A stretch of 64,000 nt of DNA from Isoptericola sediminis (GTDB lineage: Bacteria > Actinomycetota > Actinomycetes > Actinomycetales > Cellulomonadaceae), in contig NZ_JABFAJ010000019.1 of assembly GCF_013085345.1 (NCBI RefSeq), positions 62,001 to 126,000 of the forward strand, written 5' to 3'. Shown here in pieces: positions 1 to 7,452 of the stretch. The notes under the pieces are model-generated. The model was given only the letters and a program-made list of their open reading frames with translations. It did not search any database and was not told where the DNA came from. Every line of letters begins with the position of its first letter. Position 1 is the stretch's first letter. The position numbers and the translations under genes are program-made.

Positions 1-351
1 ATGGAGATACTGGCTGAACTGCTTCCGGGTGCGTCAGTGCGGCCTGAGAAGTTGACTGGTTCTAGTGCGCCACCCGGACCGAACAAGATGAGGCGTCGCC
101 GCCTGGTCGGACAGGCCGGACGCTCGGTCGATCACCGGCGATTGCTCCGCCGGTCGCAGCGTCACGACTAGCAGTTCTCGCCAGACCGGGTGCCTTCGCC
201 TCGGCGCGGCTCGTCGAGGTTCGACACGCCGGGAACGGGTGAAGATCTTCCGGGCCGCCCGCCACTTGCCGGGCTTCGGTCGCTCACGAGAATGACCGGA
301 AAGCACCTTGAACCGGCCCGGCTGTCGGCCCCTGGTGGCACCATTACGGGC
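1..351. other. No supported gene at left edge
   Basis: No coding sequence can be supported here. The frame of the following DUF4145 gene stays open upstream to 190, but those extra codons read as unpatterned Arg/Pro/Gly-rich sequence, so I start that gene at the ATG at 352. Opposite-strand frames look like GC-rich shadows. The region is probably still inside the integrative element and may hold the promoter of the first gene. Confidence 0.5.
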
Positions 352-1026
352 ATGGCAGACACAGCGCGGAATCCCGACAGCCTCCCGACTCCCGCCGACC
401 CGTCAGGGCCGTGCCCGCGGTGCGGACGCATTTCCAACTTCACCGTGGAAGGAGAGGGAGTGGTCCTGCGCAGGGGCAGGGGTTCTGCGGCCGACCTGCA
501 TGAGCGCGTCGACGTCCTGACTTGCAACGGCTGCACCGACCGTACGGTCGTGGTCACCGAGCGGTACGGCCATATGGAAAGGAACCTGCAACATGTCTAC
601 CCGCCGCCGGGTGCGGGCGTCCTGGACCCCCAGGTCCCACTCGCCGTCGCGTCGGCGTACGACGAGGGCATGCGCTGCCTGAGCATCGGGGCGAACCGCG
701 CAGCCGCCGTGATGTTTCGCTCCGCCTTGCACCTCTTCATCAAGGACAAGGGAGACGACGAGGCCAAGAATGAGCGACACCTGAAGCCCGCGCTGAAGCA
801 CATGAAGTCCTCTGGCAAGCTGCACGAGGGCCTGTGGGACTGGGCCGACCACCTGAACCAGCTCGGTAACGAGGGAGCGCACCCGGAGGACTACGACGAG
901 GTCACCGCCGCCGAGGCAAGTGGCCTCGGGAGGTTCGTACGACAGTTGATCCACCTGACGTACGAGATGCCTGCGCAGCTCAAACGCGACCAGGGCATCC
1001 CACTTGACGGCGAGAACGAAGCCTGA
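352..1026 (+). CDS. DUF4145 domain protein with N-terminal zinc ribbon
   Basis: A 224-residue protein. The N-terminus carries a likely zinc ribbon (CPRCG near residue 20 and CNGC near residue 60). The C-terminal half resembles DUF4145, with a run of helices containing RCLSIGANRAAAVMFRSA and the QLGNEGAHP motif typical of that domain. DUF4145 occurs alone and in restriction or defence-type proteins; its biochemical role is not established. The ATG start is preferred because the family-like sequence begins soon after it, while the open frame upstream to 190 is featureless. As cargo of the integrative element it could be an accessory or defence gene, which is inference from context only. Confidence 0.65.
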   Translation: MADTARNPDSLPTPADPSGPCPRCGRISNFTVEGEGVVLRRGRGSAADLHERVDVLTCNGCTDRTVVVTERYGHMERNLQHVYPPPGAGVLDPQVPLAVASAYDEGMRCLSIGANRAAAVMFRSALHLFIKDKGDDEAKNERHLKPALKHMKSSGKLHEGLWDWADHLNQLGNEGAHPEDYDEVTAAEASGLGRFVRQLIHLTYEMPAQLKRDQGIPLDGENEA

Positions 1027-1140
1027 CCGGACCGGCCAGGCTGGCGACCTCCACCCCAGCCAGACACGGGTTGTTGATTCCAGCCCAATCTTCCCAATCG
1101 ACCAGTGGCGGCAGACCCGGCCGTCGCCCGGGCCTTGGGG

Positions 1141-1362
1141 TCATGCCCGGCGGCGTCGGTCGGTGCTTGAGCGCTCGGGTGCCGCACGCCGCCGGACGTG
1201 CTGCGCGCCACCGTGCCCCTCGACCGTGCCGATCTCCTTGGGCAGTGGGTCCCCCTCCGAGAGTCCGAGTGCAGCTCGGTAGGCGGCGTCCCGAGCGCGC
1301 TTAGCCTTCTCGGCCTTGCCCAGCCGCTCCCTCTCCGTCAACTTCCCCTTGCGCTTCGCCAC
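1141..1362 (-). CDS. Small basic hypothetical protein
   Basis: A 73-residue frame starting at a GTG with a good ribosome binding site (GGGAGG about six bases upstream). The first half is lysine/arginine/glutamate-rich and probably helical (MAKRKGKLTERERLGKAEKA), followed by a Gly/Pro-containing segment and an arginine-rich tail. I do not recognise a family. It lies on the opposite strand from its neighbours. The clear ribosome binding site and amphipathic N-terminus favour a real gene, but the tail has the composition of GC-rich noise. Confidence 0.4.
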   Translation of the reverse strand: MAKRKGKLTERERLGKAEKAKRARDAAYRAALGLSEGDPLPKEIGTVEGHGGAQHVRRRAAPERSSTDRRRRA

Positions 1363-1511
1363 GATGCCCTCCCGGGGGTCACCTTGGACGCTACCCGGAC
1401 GCCCCGACGCCCGCTGCGCGGCAAAGTGGGACGATAACGAGGACCTTGTCCGGCGGTGACGTCGCGTGGTCCGATCGTCGTGTAGGCGTGCCCCTGAACA
1501 CGTCCGTCACG

Positions 1512-1553
1512 GACCGACCCCCGCGTTCCTCGTGCTCGAGGCGGGGGTCGGTC
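1512..1553. terminator. Hairpin, probable terminator
   Basis: GACCGACCCCCGC pairs perfectly with GCGGGGGTCGGTC across a 16-base loop, giving a 13-bp GC-rich stem. No long T-run follows on the plus strand. It could end minus- or plus-strand transcription ahead of the replication operon. Confidence 0.5.
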
Positions 1554-1651
1554 TGTGTTCACACGCGTTTAGTCCGTCTCGTGAGTCTACTTGTTGCAGG
1601 GGTGGCTGCTGTGCTTTCGTGGAACTTGTAGGGCACACCGCACCGGTACCC

Positions 1652-1730
1652 GCCAGCCGCCAGGGCAGGCAGAGTCCCGAGTCAACGGAAGCGCCGCGAA
1701 TGCCGCGGACGGCCAGCCGCCAGGGCAGGC
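1652..1730. repeat. Two 19-bp direct repeats, 60 bp apart
   Basis: GCCAGCCGCCAGGGCAGGC occurs at 1652-1670 and again at 1712-1730 with no mismatch. The flanking bases differ, so the match is confined to 19 bp. The position 64 bp upstream of the replication operon suggests binding sites for a regulator or replication protein, or a recombination-related repeat. Confidence 0.7.
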
Positions 1731-1793
1731 TCCCGATCCCGAAGCGAGGCGACGCCTCGTGGGCTAACGACGGATCTTTCAGGGACCTGACCC

Positions 1794-1940
1794 ATGCCTA
1801 CTCAAGCGACCGCTCGATGGACCTACCGTCCGCTGAGCGAAGCCCAGATCTCAGCACTCGCCACGCTGCTGTTCGGCGACGAGAAGCCGACCACCGACAC
1901 CCCGCCCGCGACGCAGCGTCGGGGAGGTGGCCCGCGATGA
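1794..1940 (+). CDS. 48-aa peptide, first gene of replication operon
   Basis: A 48-codon frame whose TGA overlaps the ATG of the next gene (ATGA). The product starts MPTQATARWTYRPLSEAQIS, contains a short hydrophobic helix (ALATLLFG) and ends in a Thr/Pro/Gly/Arg-rich tail. The upstream ribosome binding site is weak (AGGGA). The four-base overlap with the downstream gene, which itself overlaps the replicase gene, is the main support. No family is recognised. It may serve mainly to couple translation of the operon. Confidence 0.5.
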   Translation: MPTQATARWTYRPLSEAQISALATLLFGDEKPTTDTPPATQRRGGGPR

Positions 1941-2335
1941 ACTCACGGCTGCCCTCCCAGGACGGCGAAGTTCGCTACTTCGGCCCCGACACCAACTACA
2001 AGCCCACGGCCTGGATGCTCGCCCAGGTGGACGAGTGCCACCGCCGGGTCTCCCGCGAACTCAACCGTCTGCCGGTCGGGTCCTGGCCCGCCGCGTGCAC
2101 GATGATGCTCTGCAAGCCGGTCGGCCCTCTCTGCGACCCCTTCGAGGGGCGCACCTGCGACAGGTGCCGTACCTACGTCCCGCCGGTGTCCCGAGGCTCC
2201 AAGCCCGGCGACTTCCAGGTCATCCGGTTCCAGCTCCTGCACTTCCAGCCGGGCAGGCCCCGGGTGCGGGTCTTCGTGGTCGGTGGCCTGTGCCGCGCCT
2301 GCTTCGAGGCTGAGGTCGACGGGGGTGACCGCTGA
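1937..2335 (+). CDS. Hypothetical protein with two CxxC motifs
   Basis: A 132-residue protein starting at an ATG preceded by GGGGAGG. It has two CxxC pairs (CDRC near residue 75, CRAC near residue 122), suggesting a zinc-binding fold, and a beta-rich stretch between them (FQVIRFQLLHF). Its stop overlaps the first base of the replicase start (TGATG), so it is translationally coupled to that gene. Small zinc-binding proteins are common beside actinobacterial plasmid replicases, but no specific role can be assigned. The same frame is open much further upstream, yet only this start has a ribosome binding site and operon spacing. Confidence 0.65.
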   Translation: MNSRLPSQDGEVRYFGPDTNYKPTAWMLAQVDECHRRVSRELNRLPVGSWPAACTMMLCKPVGPLCDPFEGRTCDRCRTYVPPVSRGSKPGDFQVIRFQLLHFQPGRPRVRVFVVGGLCRACFEAEVDGGDR

Positions 2336-4356
2336 TGGCTCCCCGTCTCGACTCCCGCACGCTGCAGGCCGTCCGCGCTCACGGAACTTCCGACACCCCG
2401 GCGGACGCACCGGCGACCACTCCCGATTCACGGGACGGCCAGCGCGACCCCTTCGCTGGGCTGCCGGAGGGCGTGCGGCTGTTCCCGCTCCGCCGGGTGA
2501 CGTCGGACGGCGAGTGCACCTGCAGCCGCGACCACTGCGCGAGTGCCGGCAAGCACCCCACGATCACCGGCTGGGAGGCGAGGGCGACCTCCGAACCCGC
2601 GGAGGTCCGGCGCTGGCTCGACCGCTTCGGCGGCAACCTCGGGGTCGCCTGCGGGCCGTCCGGGCTCGTCGTCCTGGACGCCGACCGCAAGCGAGAGCTC
2701 GAGCGGCTCTGCAAGGCGTACGGCCACGACGTGCCAAGCACGTTCAAGGTCAGGACCGGCAAGGGCTTCCACTACTGGTTCCGAGTGCCCGACGACGTCG
2801 AGGTGCGCAACTCCGACGCGCTGCGTGCTCTCGGGTTCGAGGTGGACGTCCGTGGTGCAGGCGGGTTCGTCGTCGCGCCTGGCTCCACTCACGTCTCTGG
2901 ACGCCGCTACGAGGTCGCCGACGACACCGAGCCGCAGTCGCTGCCGGACTGGGTGCTCGAACTGCTGCAGGCCACCACCCCCGACCCGGGGGACGACGGC
3001 GACGCGCCGGTCAGCGAGGCTCAGGCCCTGGCTGCGCTCGACGCGGCTTGCGAGGACCTCGCCGACGCCGTGAACGGGCAGCGCAACGGGACCCTCAACG
3101 CGAAGGCGTACTACCTCGGCCGGATGGTGGGGGGTGGCCTGCTGGACCGGGCCGAGGTCGAGGAGCGCCTCACCGAAGTCGCGCTCGAAGCCGGGCTCGG
3201 GAAGGACGAGACCCGCGCGACGCTCCGCTCCGGCCTCCGCCGCGGCGAGGCCCGGCCCCGCAAGGTCGCCGACGACGACTCCGACGCCGAACCGCCGTCC
3301 ACGCTCACGGCGCTCGACTGGGCCGAAGCCTGGCGGCAGTACCGCGAGGGCGGCAGCTCTGAGGACTGGATCGTCTACCCGCTGCTGCCCGCACGGCGGC
3401 TTGTGGTCCTGTACTCGCTGCCCAAGGTCGGCAAGTCGCTGCTCATGCTCGAGGTCGCGGTCGGGATCGCGTGCGGGACCGAGGTCCTCGGCTCCACCCC
3501 GCCACGCCCGCACAGGGTGTTGTACCTCGACTACGAGAACGACCCGATGGGCGACCTGCTGCCCCGGCTCGAGTCGATGGGCCACGACGAGTCACTCGAC
3601 CTGTCGAACCTGCACCTGCTGTCGTTCCCGGTCCTCGGTGGGCTCGACACCCGGCTCGGCGCACAGCGGCTGCTCGAGTACGTCGACGAGCACGACGTCG
3701 AGGTGGTCGTGATCGACACCGTCTCGCGCGCCGTCGACGGCCCCGAGAACGACAACGACACCTGGCTCAATATGTACCGCCACCTCGGCCTCGCGTTGAA
3801 GCAGCGCGGTGTCTCGCTGATCCGGATGGACCACGCCGGTAAGGACGAGACGAAGGGCCAGCGCGGCGGCTCCGCGAAGTCCGGTGACGTGGACGCCGTC
3901 TGGAGGCTCACTCGCCAGGGCGACAGCCAGTCCCGGTTCGTGCTGGCGTGTGAGGCGCACCGGCACCAGGTGCCGCACACGAAGCTGGTGCTGACGCGGC
4001 ACGCGGACCCGCTGGTGCACGAGGCCGAACTCGTCGAGCACCACCACGCCGAGGCTGAACCCGACGAGTTCCGCCCGACCCACCTGATGGAGCGGATCAG
4101 CGTCTGGCTCGAGACCTACGGACCCGCCACCCGGTCGGTCGTCGTCAAGGGCAAGGACGAGAACGGGCAGTTCAACGTCCCGGGCAAGGCACAAGCGAAG
4201 GGACGCGCATTCTCGCTGCTGGTCAGCGAGGAGTACCTGCGCAGGAAGTCCGGCGACGAGTACGAGGTCGTCCGCGGGTACCGCGAGGACACCGAGGAGC
4301 CCGGGGAACCGGCCGGGAACCGCCTGTCCGACGAGGAGGTGGACGAGACGTGGTGA
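2335..4356 (+). CDS. Bifunctional primase-polymerase / RepA-like ATPase, replication protein
   Basis: A 673-residue replication initiator. The N-terminal part (about residues 45-200) is a primase-polymerase domain with the expected catalytic pattern: LDAD (D115, D117), GKGFHYWF (H146) and the EVDVRGAGGFVVAPG segment (D171). The C-terminal part is a RecA/RepA-type ATPase with Walker A SLPKVGKS (361-368) and Walker B VVVID (457-461), the AAA_25 type of helicase loader. This fusion is known from actinobacterial plasmids, ICEs and phages and would prime and unwind DNA at the element's origin. It is the third gene of a tightly overlapping operon, and the CGGTTCCC repeat cluster lies directly downstream. 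Confidence 0.88.
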   Translation: MAPRLDSRTLQAVRAHGTSDTPADAPATTPDSRDGQRDPFAGLPEGVRLFPLRRVTSDGECTCSRDHCASAGKHPTITGWEARATSEPAEVRRWLDRFGGNLGVACGPSGLVVLDADRKRELERLCKAYGHDVPSTFKVRTGKGFHYWFRVPDDVEVRNSDALRALGFEVDVRGAGGFVVAPGSTHVSGRRYEVADDTEPQSLPDWVLELLQATTPDPGDDGDAPVSEAQALAALDAACEDLADAVNGQRNGTLNAKAYYLGRMVGGGLLDRAEVEERLTEVALEAGLGKDETRATLRSGLRRGEARPRKVADDDSDAEPPSTLTALDWAEAWRQYREGGSSEDWIVYPLLPARRLVVLYSLPKVGKSLLMLEVAVGIACGTEVLGSTPPRPHRVLYLDYENDPMGDLLPRLESMGHDESLDLSNLHLLSFPVLGGLDTRLGAQRLLEYVDEHDVEVVVIDTVSRAVDGPENDNDTWLNMYRHLGLALKQRGVSLIRMDHAGKDETKGQRGGSAKSGDVDAVWRLTRQGDSQSRFVLACEAHRHQVPHTKLVLTRHADPLVHEAELVEHHHAEAEPDEFRPTHLMERISVWLETYGPATRSVVVKGKDENGQFNVPGKAQAKGRAFSLLVSEEYLRRKSGDEYEVVRGYREDTEEPGEPAGNRLSDEEVDETW

Positions 4357-4361
4357 CGACA

Positions 4362-4500
4362 CCTATCGGTTCCCAGCCCGCACCCCCTCTGACCTGCGGT
4401 TCCTCTCGGTTCCCGGTCGGTTCCCAGCGGTTCCCGGGAACCAGCCCGGACGCGGTTCCTCGGTTCCCGCGCTTTATAAGCGGGAACCACGGGAACCGAC
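4362..4500. repeat. CGGTTCC(C) repeat cluster, candidate iteron origin
   Basis: Directly after the replicase stop, CGGTTCC(C/T) occurs at about 4367, 4397, 4407, 4418, 4428, 4453 and 4461. Inverted copies (CGGGAACC) lie near 4434, 4481 and 4490. The last pair forms a 9-bp inverted repeat, GGTTCCCGC (4462-4470) and GCGGGAACC (4480-4488), enclosing GCTTTATAA, one of the few AT-rich spots in this part of the element. Repeated initiator-sized sites beside a replicase gene, with an AT-rich centre, are the classic form of an iteron origin. They could instead be operator sites for the downstream operon, or both. Confidence 0.65.
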
Positions 4501-4564
4501 GGTCCTCACAGGGGCGCTCGCGGAGCGTCCGACCCGGTACCACCACTCAGCGAAGGAGCACCCC

Positions 4565-4777
4565 GTGAGCAAGGCAGCCGAGGACCAGACCGTGGGCGAC
4601 TGGGTCCAGCAGCACCTGGACGAGGTGTGCGGGTGGCCTGCCCTGAGCACGCCGGAGCGCAAGTGCCTCGTCGAGGCATGCGACCGCGACGTGTTCTCCG
4701 CCGGGCTCTGCGCGACCCACCGGCTGCGGGCCAGGTCCCGGATGCTGCGCGAGCGCGACGGGGGCGGGTCGAAATGA
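4565..4777 (+). CDS. Small zinc-finger-like protein
   Basis: A 70-residue product from a GTG start preceded by AAGGAG. The C-terminal half has CLVEACDRDVFSAGLCATH, a Cys-x4-Cys...Cys-x2-His arrangement common in small actinobacterial phage and plasmid proteins and likely to bind zinc. The N-terminus is acidic and helical. Its TGA overlaps the next start (ATGA). It follows the presumed origin, so it may be regulatory or replication-associated; no function is established. Confidence 0.65.
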   Translation: MSKAAEDQTVGDWVQQHLDEVCGWPALSTPERKCLVEACDRDVFSAGLCATHRLRARSRMLRERDGGGSK

Positions 4778-6045
4778 GACACGCAGCTCCCGGCCGGGAC
4801 TGCTCCTGCGGGTGCGGCGGACTCACCAGGGGCGGGAAGTTCCTGCCCGGCCACGACAGCCGGCACGCGACCACGATCCGCAACACCTGGAACGAGGGCG
4901 AGCCCGAGGAGGCCCGCCGCCTGGCGCGGGCAGTCGGCTGGGACGTGGACGAGGTCGGCCGGGTCAAGCACGGCCCCCCGGCCCGACGCCGCTCCGAGCG
5001 TCGCCCGCGCGGCGTGGTGCAGGTCGTGAGCGAGCCCGGCCCCAGCGGCACGCTCCGGGTCGCCTGCCCCGGCGACTGCGGCCACCACCTGTTCGCACCC
5101 GGCGCTGCCGGACGCGAAGTCGAGACCTCCTGCGGCCGGACGCTGCAGGTCGAACCGCTCACCACCACCGCGACGTCGGAGACACCGGCGACGCAACGAA
5201 AGGGAACAACCATGAAGTACCGTCCGAACAGCCAGCTCCGCTCCGGCTCCGGTCCGCTCGGTGCGGCCCCCGCGCTCGAGCCCTCCAACCGGCCCCCGGC
5301 CGGGAAGGTCCCGGCGGCCCTGCAGCCGCTCGTGGACGAGTGGGACCAGTTCAAGGCCAAGTACAAGGCCGCGGTCAAGGACCTGGACGCGACCGGCGAC
5401 GGCTCGGCCGCGATGGTCGAGGCGAAGCAGGCCGACCGGCGCAGGGCCGCGCAGATCCTGCGCGACACCGGCGAGTACCCCACCGACCCGACGCCGAACT
5501 ACGACGCGGTGGTGGCTCGCCGCGACGCTGCCCGGGCGTTCCTGGACACCGCCGAGGACCAGGCCAGCCTGATCTCGGCCGACTACCACCGCGAGTACCT
5601 GAAGGTCGCGGCCGACCCGACCTGGCAGACCCAGCACGACCAGGCCCGCGCCAACGTGCACACGGCGGCCCAGGCCCTGATCGACGCGATCGTCCAGGCC
5701 GACGAGGTGGACGAGATGGCCACGTGGGCCACGACCGGTCAGCCCTTCAACAACCGGTTCGCGGGCAACCCGGTGATCGAGACCGACGACCTGCCGATCA
5801 AGCAGCTCGACCGGGACACCGGCGGCGTCAGCGTCGTCGAACTGCTGGGGGTCGTCGCGAGCCTGTACGACGAGTACCCGGCCGCGGCGGCTCAGCAGGC
5901 GGCGCAGGCCGCGGCTCAGCAGGAGGCGCAGGCCTTCGAGGCCGTCGCCCAGGCCCGGGCCGAGAAGGAAGCCGCGGCGCTGGAAGCCCAGGCGGCGGTG
6001 AAGAAGTCGGTCAAGGACGCGCGCAAGCCGCAGTACCTCAAGTGA
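4774..6045 (+). CDS. Two-part protein: Cys-rich N-terminus plus Ala-rich helical C-terminus
   Basis: An uninterrupted 423-codon frame starting at an ATG overlapping the previous stop. The first part (about residues 1-140) begins CSCGCGG...GGKFLPGHDSRHA, a motif of small actinobacterial mobile-element proteins, and has further Cys/His residues (CPGDCGHH). A second in-frame ATG at 5212, with a good AAAGGGA site nine bases upstream, begins the second part. That part is mostly helical, Ala/Gln/Glu-rich and coiled-coil-like at the end (QQAAQAAAQQEAQAF). It may therefore be one fused protein, two proteins from nested starts, or an old fusion. No catalytic motif is visible. Confidence 0.6.
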   Translation: MRHAAPGRDCSCGCGGLTRGGKFLPGHDSRHATTIRNTWNEGEPEEARRLARAVGWDVDEVGRVKHGPPARRRSERRPRGVVQVVSEPGPSGTLRVACPGDCGHHLFAPGAAGREVETSCGRTLQVEPLTTTATSETPATQRKGTTMKYRPNSQLRSGSGPLGAAPALEPSNRPPAGKVPAALQPLVDEWDQFKAKYKAAVKDLDATGDGSAAMVEAKQADRRRAAQILRDTGEYPTDPTPNYDAVVARRDAARAFLDTAEDQASLISADYHREYLKVAADPTWQTQHDQARANVHTAAQALIDAIVQADEVDEMATWATTGQPFNNRFAGNPVIETDDLPIKQLDRDTGGVSVVELLGVVASLYDEYPAAAAQQAAQAAAQQEAQAFEAVAQARAEKEAAALEAQAAVKKSVKDARKPQYLK

Positions 6046-6152
6046 GGACCGCCCCGGCTCCCAGCCCCTCGAGGTGGCTCCCCCTCTCAGTCACCCCGGG
6101 GGCCGGGGGTGGTGGCCCGCCTACCCGGGAGGGATTCCCCGGGGGTGGACCA

Positions 6153-6185
6153 GGGCAGGGGTGGGTAGACCACCAACCCCTGCCC
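6153..6185. terminator. Intergenic hairpin
   Basis: GGGCAGGGGT pairs with ACCCCTGCCC around a 13-base loop in the 203-base gap between two element genes. It has no T-run, so it may be an attenuator or mRNA-stabilising structure as easily as a terminator. Confidence 0.4.
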
Positions 6186-6248
6186 ACACCAGGCAGTACC
6201 AGGCAGGCAGTACCGACCAGCACGAACACACAGACAAGGAGCGGCAAG

Positions 6249-6491
6249 ATGCCGAGCAAGCGCTACGTCGAAGCAGTCATCGAGATCAAGCAGCGGATGA
6301 AGCCGAAGGTGGACAACCAGGGCCACGAGGTCCCGGACCAGACCCCGGCGGTGATGAAGACCGACTGGTGGGGCAACCTGACCTACGCCTCACGCCCGGA
6401 CGTCGGGACGTTCCGGCTGGACCACCGCACCGAGGCGATCGAGTTCGACCCGCCCACGCCGCCGGACGAGGACACCGGCGACAAGGCGTGA
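6249..6491 (+). CDS. Small acidic hypothetical protein
   Basis: An 80-residue protein from an ATG preceded by AAGGAG. It starts with a helical KRYVEAVIEIKQRMK segment, has a central WWGNLTYASRPDVGTFRLD stretch that looks like beta strands, and ends in an acidic Pro-rich tail. No family is recognised. The good ribosome binding site and balanced composition support a real gene. It is followed by a likely terminator hairpin. Confidence 0.6.
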   Translation: MPSKRYVEAVIEIKQRMKPKVDNQGHEVPDQTPAVMKTDWWGNLTYASRPDVGTFRLDHRTEAIEFDPPTPPDEDTGDKA

Positions 6492-6848
6492 ACGGACGCT
6501 CGAGGCGGGGGTGCCGGCAAGCCGACGACCCGCACGGTGCTCCCGCTTCGACTCCGCCGTCCCCGACTGACAGGGGGAGGGAACCTTCCCCCGTAATCGT
6601 CGACGCACCCGAGAGATACTGCGATCTCCCCCCGAGACTTCGTTCCACACCACTGAGTTCAAGTCTCATTCCGGCCGTCGTTGCCGGAGGGCCTTCCCGT
6701 GAGTCGCATTACCCGGATACGCCGCAGAAGCCGATCGAGAACTGGAAGGTCGACGGAGAGCCGAGGAGACCCCTTCGCAACCCAATTCCGTAGGAGGCGA
6801 TTCACTTGACGACGAATAGAGAGTTGGGCAGCGAGCCTCGAGGAGGCC
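6492..6848. other. Intergenic region with terminator-like hairpin and strong orphan ribosome binding site
   Basis: No confident gene. A GC hairpin (GGGGGAGG/CCTTCCCCC, about 6569-6590) probably ends the upstream transcript. AGGAGG at 6791-6796 stands nine bases before a TTG at 6806 whose frame (MTTNRELGSE...) is short and overlaps the next gene in another frame. In the frame of the next gene, the codons before its GTG read WAASLEEA, which resembles coding sequence. A lost base near 6810-6845 would join the strong site to the next gene. Confidence 0.45.
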
Positions 6849-7100
6849 GTGAAGGGCGACGAGCTGGCGGCGTTGGTCGCGCTGCGCGACAGGCTGGCGC
6901 GCCAGATCGACGAGACGAACTCGGCGCGTGACGTCGCGGCGCTGTCGCGGATGCTCGACCGCGTGTTGGAGCGGATCGGCCAGCAGCAGCGCGACGCGGG
7001 CAAGCGCCAGCAGCCGGGTCACAGGACCAAGAAGGACGAGATCGCGGAGCGTCGCCGTCAGCGCGAGGCCGAGCGCCGAGCGAAGTTCGGCAACGGCTGA
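6849..7100 (+). CDS. Small helical phage/mobile-element protein
   Basis: An 83-residue, mostly helical protein. Its middle, ALRDRLARQIDETNSARDV followed by AALSRMLDRVLERI, matches a pattern seen in many small actinobacteriophage and mobile-element proteins often found near terminase or integrase genes; the function is not known to me. The C-terminus is very basic. The only available in-frame start is GTG at 6849, but its AGGAGG is only two bases away. The preceding in-frame codons look homologous, so the true N-terminus may have been separated by a frameshift. Confidence 0.55.
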   Translation: MKGDELAALVALRDRLARQIDETNSARDVAALSRMLDRVLERIGQQQRDAGKRQQPGHRTKKDEIAERRRQREAERRAKFGNG

Positions 7101-7159
7101 CAGAGGGTCTCGACGTGTCCTGGGTGGGGTGGCCTGTCAGAAGGCTCCTGCCCGAGAAC

Positions 7160-7254
7160 ACAACTACAACATATCTTGTGGGTAATTGATTTCAGGTGGT
7201 TATCTGGAATTGGAGGTAATTCCTCCAACGAGAACCACCCAGGAGTTGAGAACA
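7160..7254. promoter_or_regulatory. AT-rich island with inverted repeat, probable promoter/operator
   Basis: The stretch from about 7160 to 7250 is far richer in A and T than its surroundings and precedes three genes ending in the integrase. It contains the inverted repeat TTGGAGG (7210-7216) / CCTCCAA (7222-7228) around TAATT. It probably holds the promoter of the integrase operon and a regulator site. Confidence 0.5.
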
Positions 7255-7437
7255 ATGGAAACCGCGACCGTCGCCGCTGGCGACTACGAGGTCTACTTCG
7301 AGGACCTGACCTTCGAGATGGGCCGTTCCATCACGGTCTACGCGACCGACCCGCAGCACGCCCGGGACGTCGCCGAGCGGCTACTCAACGAACTCGACTT
7401 CGAGTTCGAGATCGCCAGCTCGAGCCGGGTCTCCTGA
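7255..7437 (+). CDS. 60-aa hypothetical protein, integrase operon
   Basis: A small acidic protein from an ATG preceded by AGGAG. The sequence (YEVYFEDLTFEMGRSITVYA, then helical DPQHARDVAERLLNELD) suggests a strand-strand-helix fold, as in small single-domain regulators. It is the first gene after the AT-rich island, 15 bases before the next gene and two genes before the integrase. Candidate roles are a regulator or recombination directionality factor, from position only. An upstream in-frame start at 7186 lacks a ribosome binding site. Confidence 0.6.
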   Translation: METATVAAGDYEVYFEDLTFEMGRSITVYATDPQHARDVAERLLNELDFEFEIASSSRVS

Positions 7438-7452
7438 GGAGCGCTGAGAGCG

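Larger units (their letters stand above)
1363..1793. other. Non-coding stretch with hairpin and direct repeats
   Basis: About 430 bases without a supported gene. It holds a 13-bp hairpin, two copies of a 19-bp direct repeat exactly 60 bp apart, and a short palindrome (CGAGGCG-A-CGCCTCG at 1745-1759) just upstream of the replication operon. The layout suggests a regulatory region for that operon. The open frame crossing it has no credible start here. Confidence 0.5.

Noticed and set aside
1-1500. Left attachment site of the element
   Set aside because: No tadC-like 5' sequence and no match to the junction near 9361 is seen, so the left end must be outside the window.
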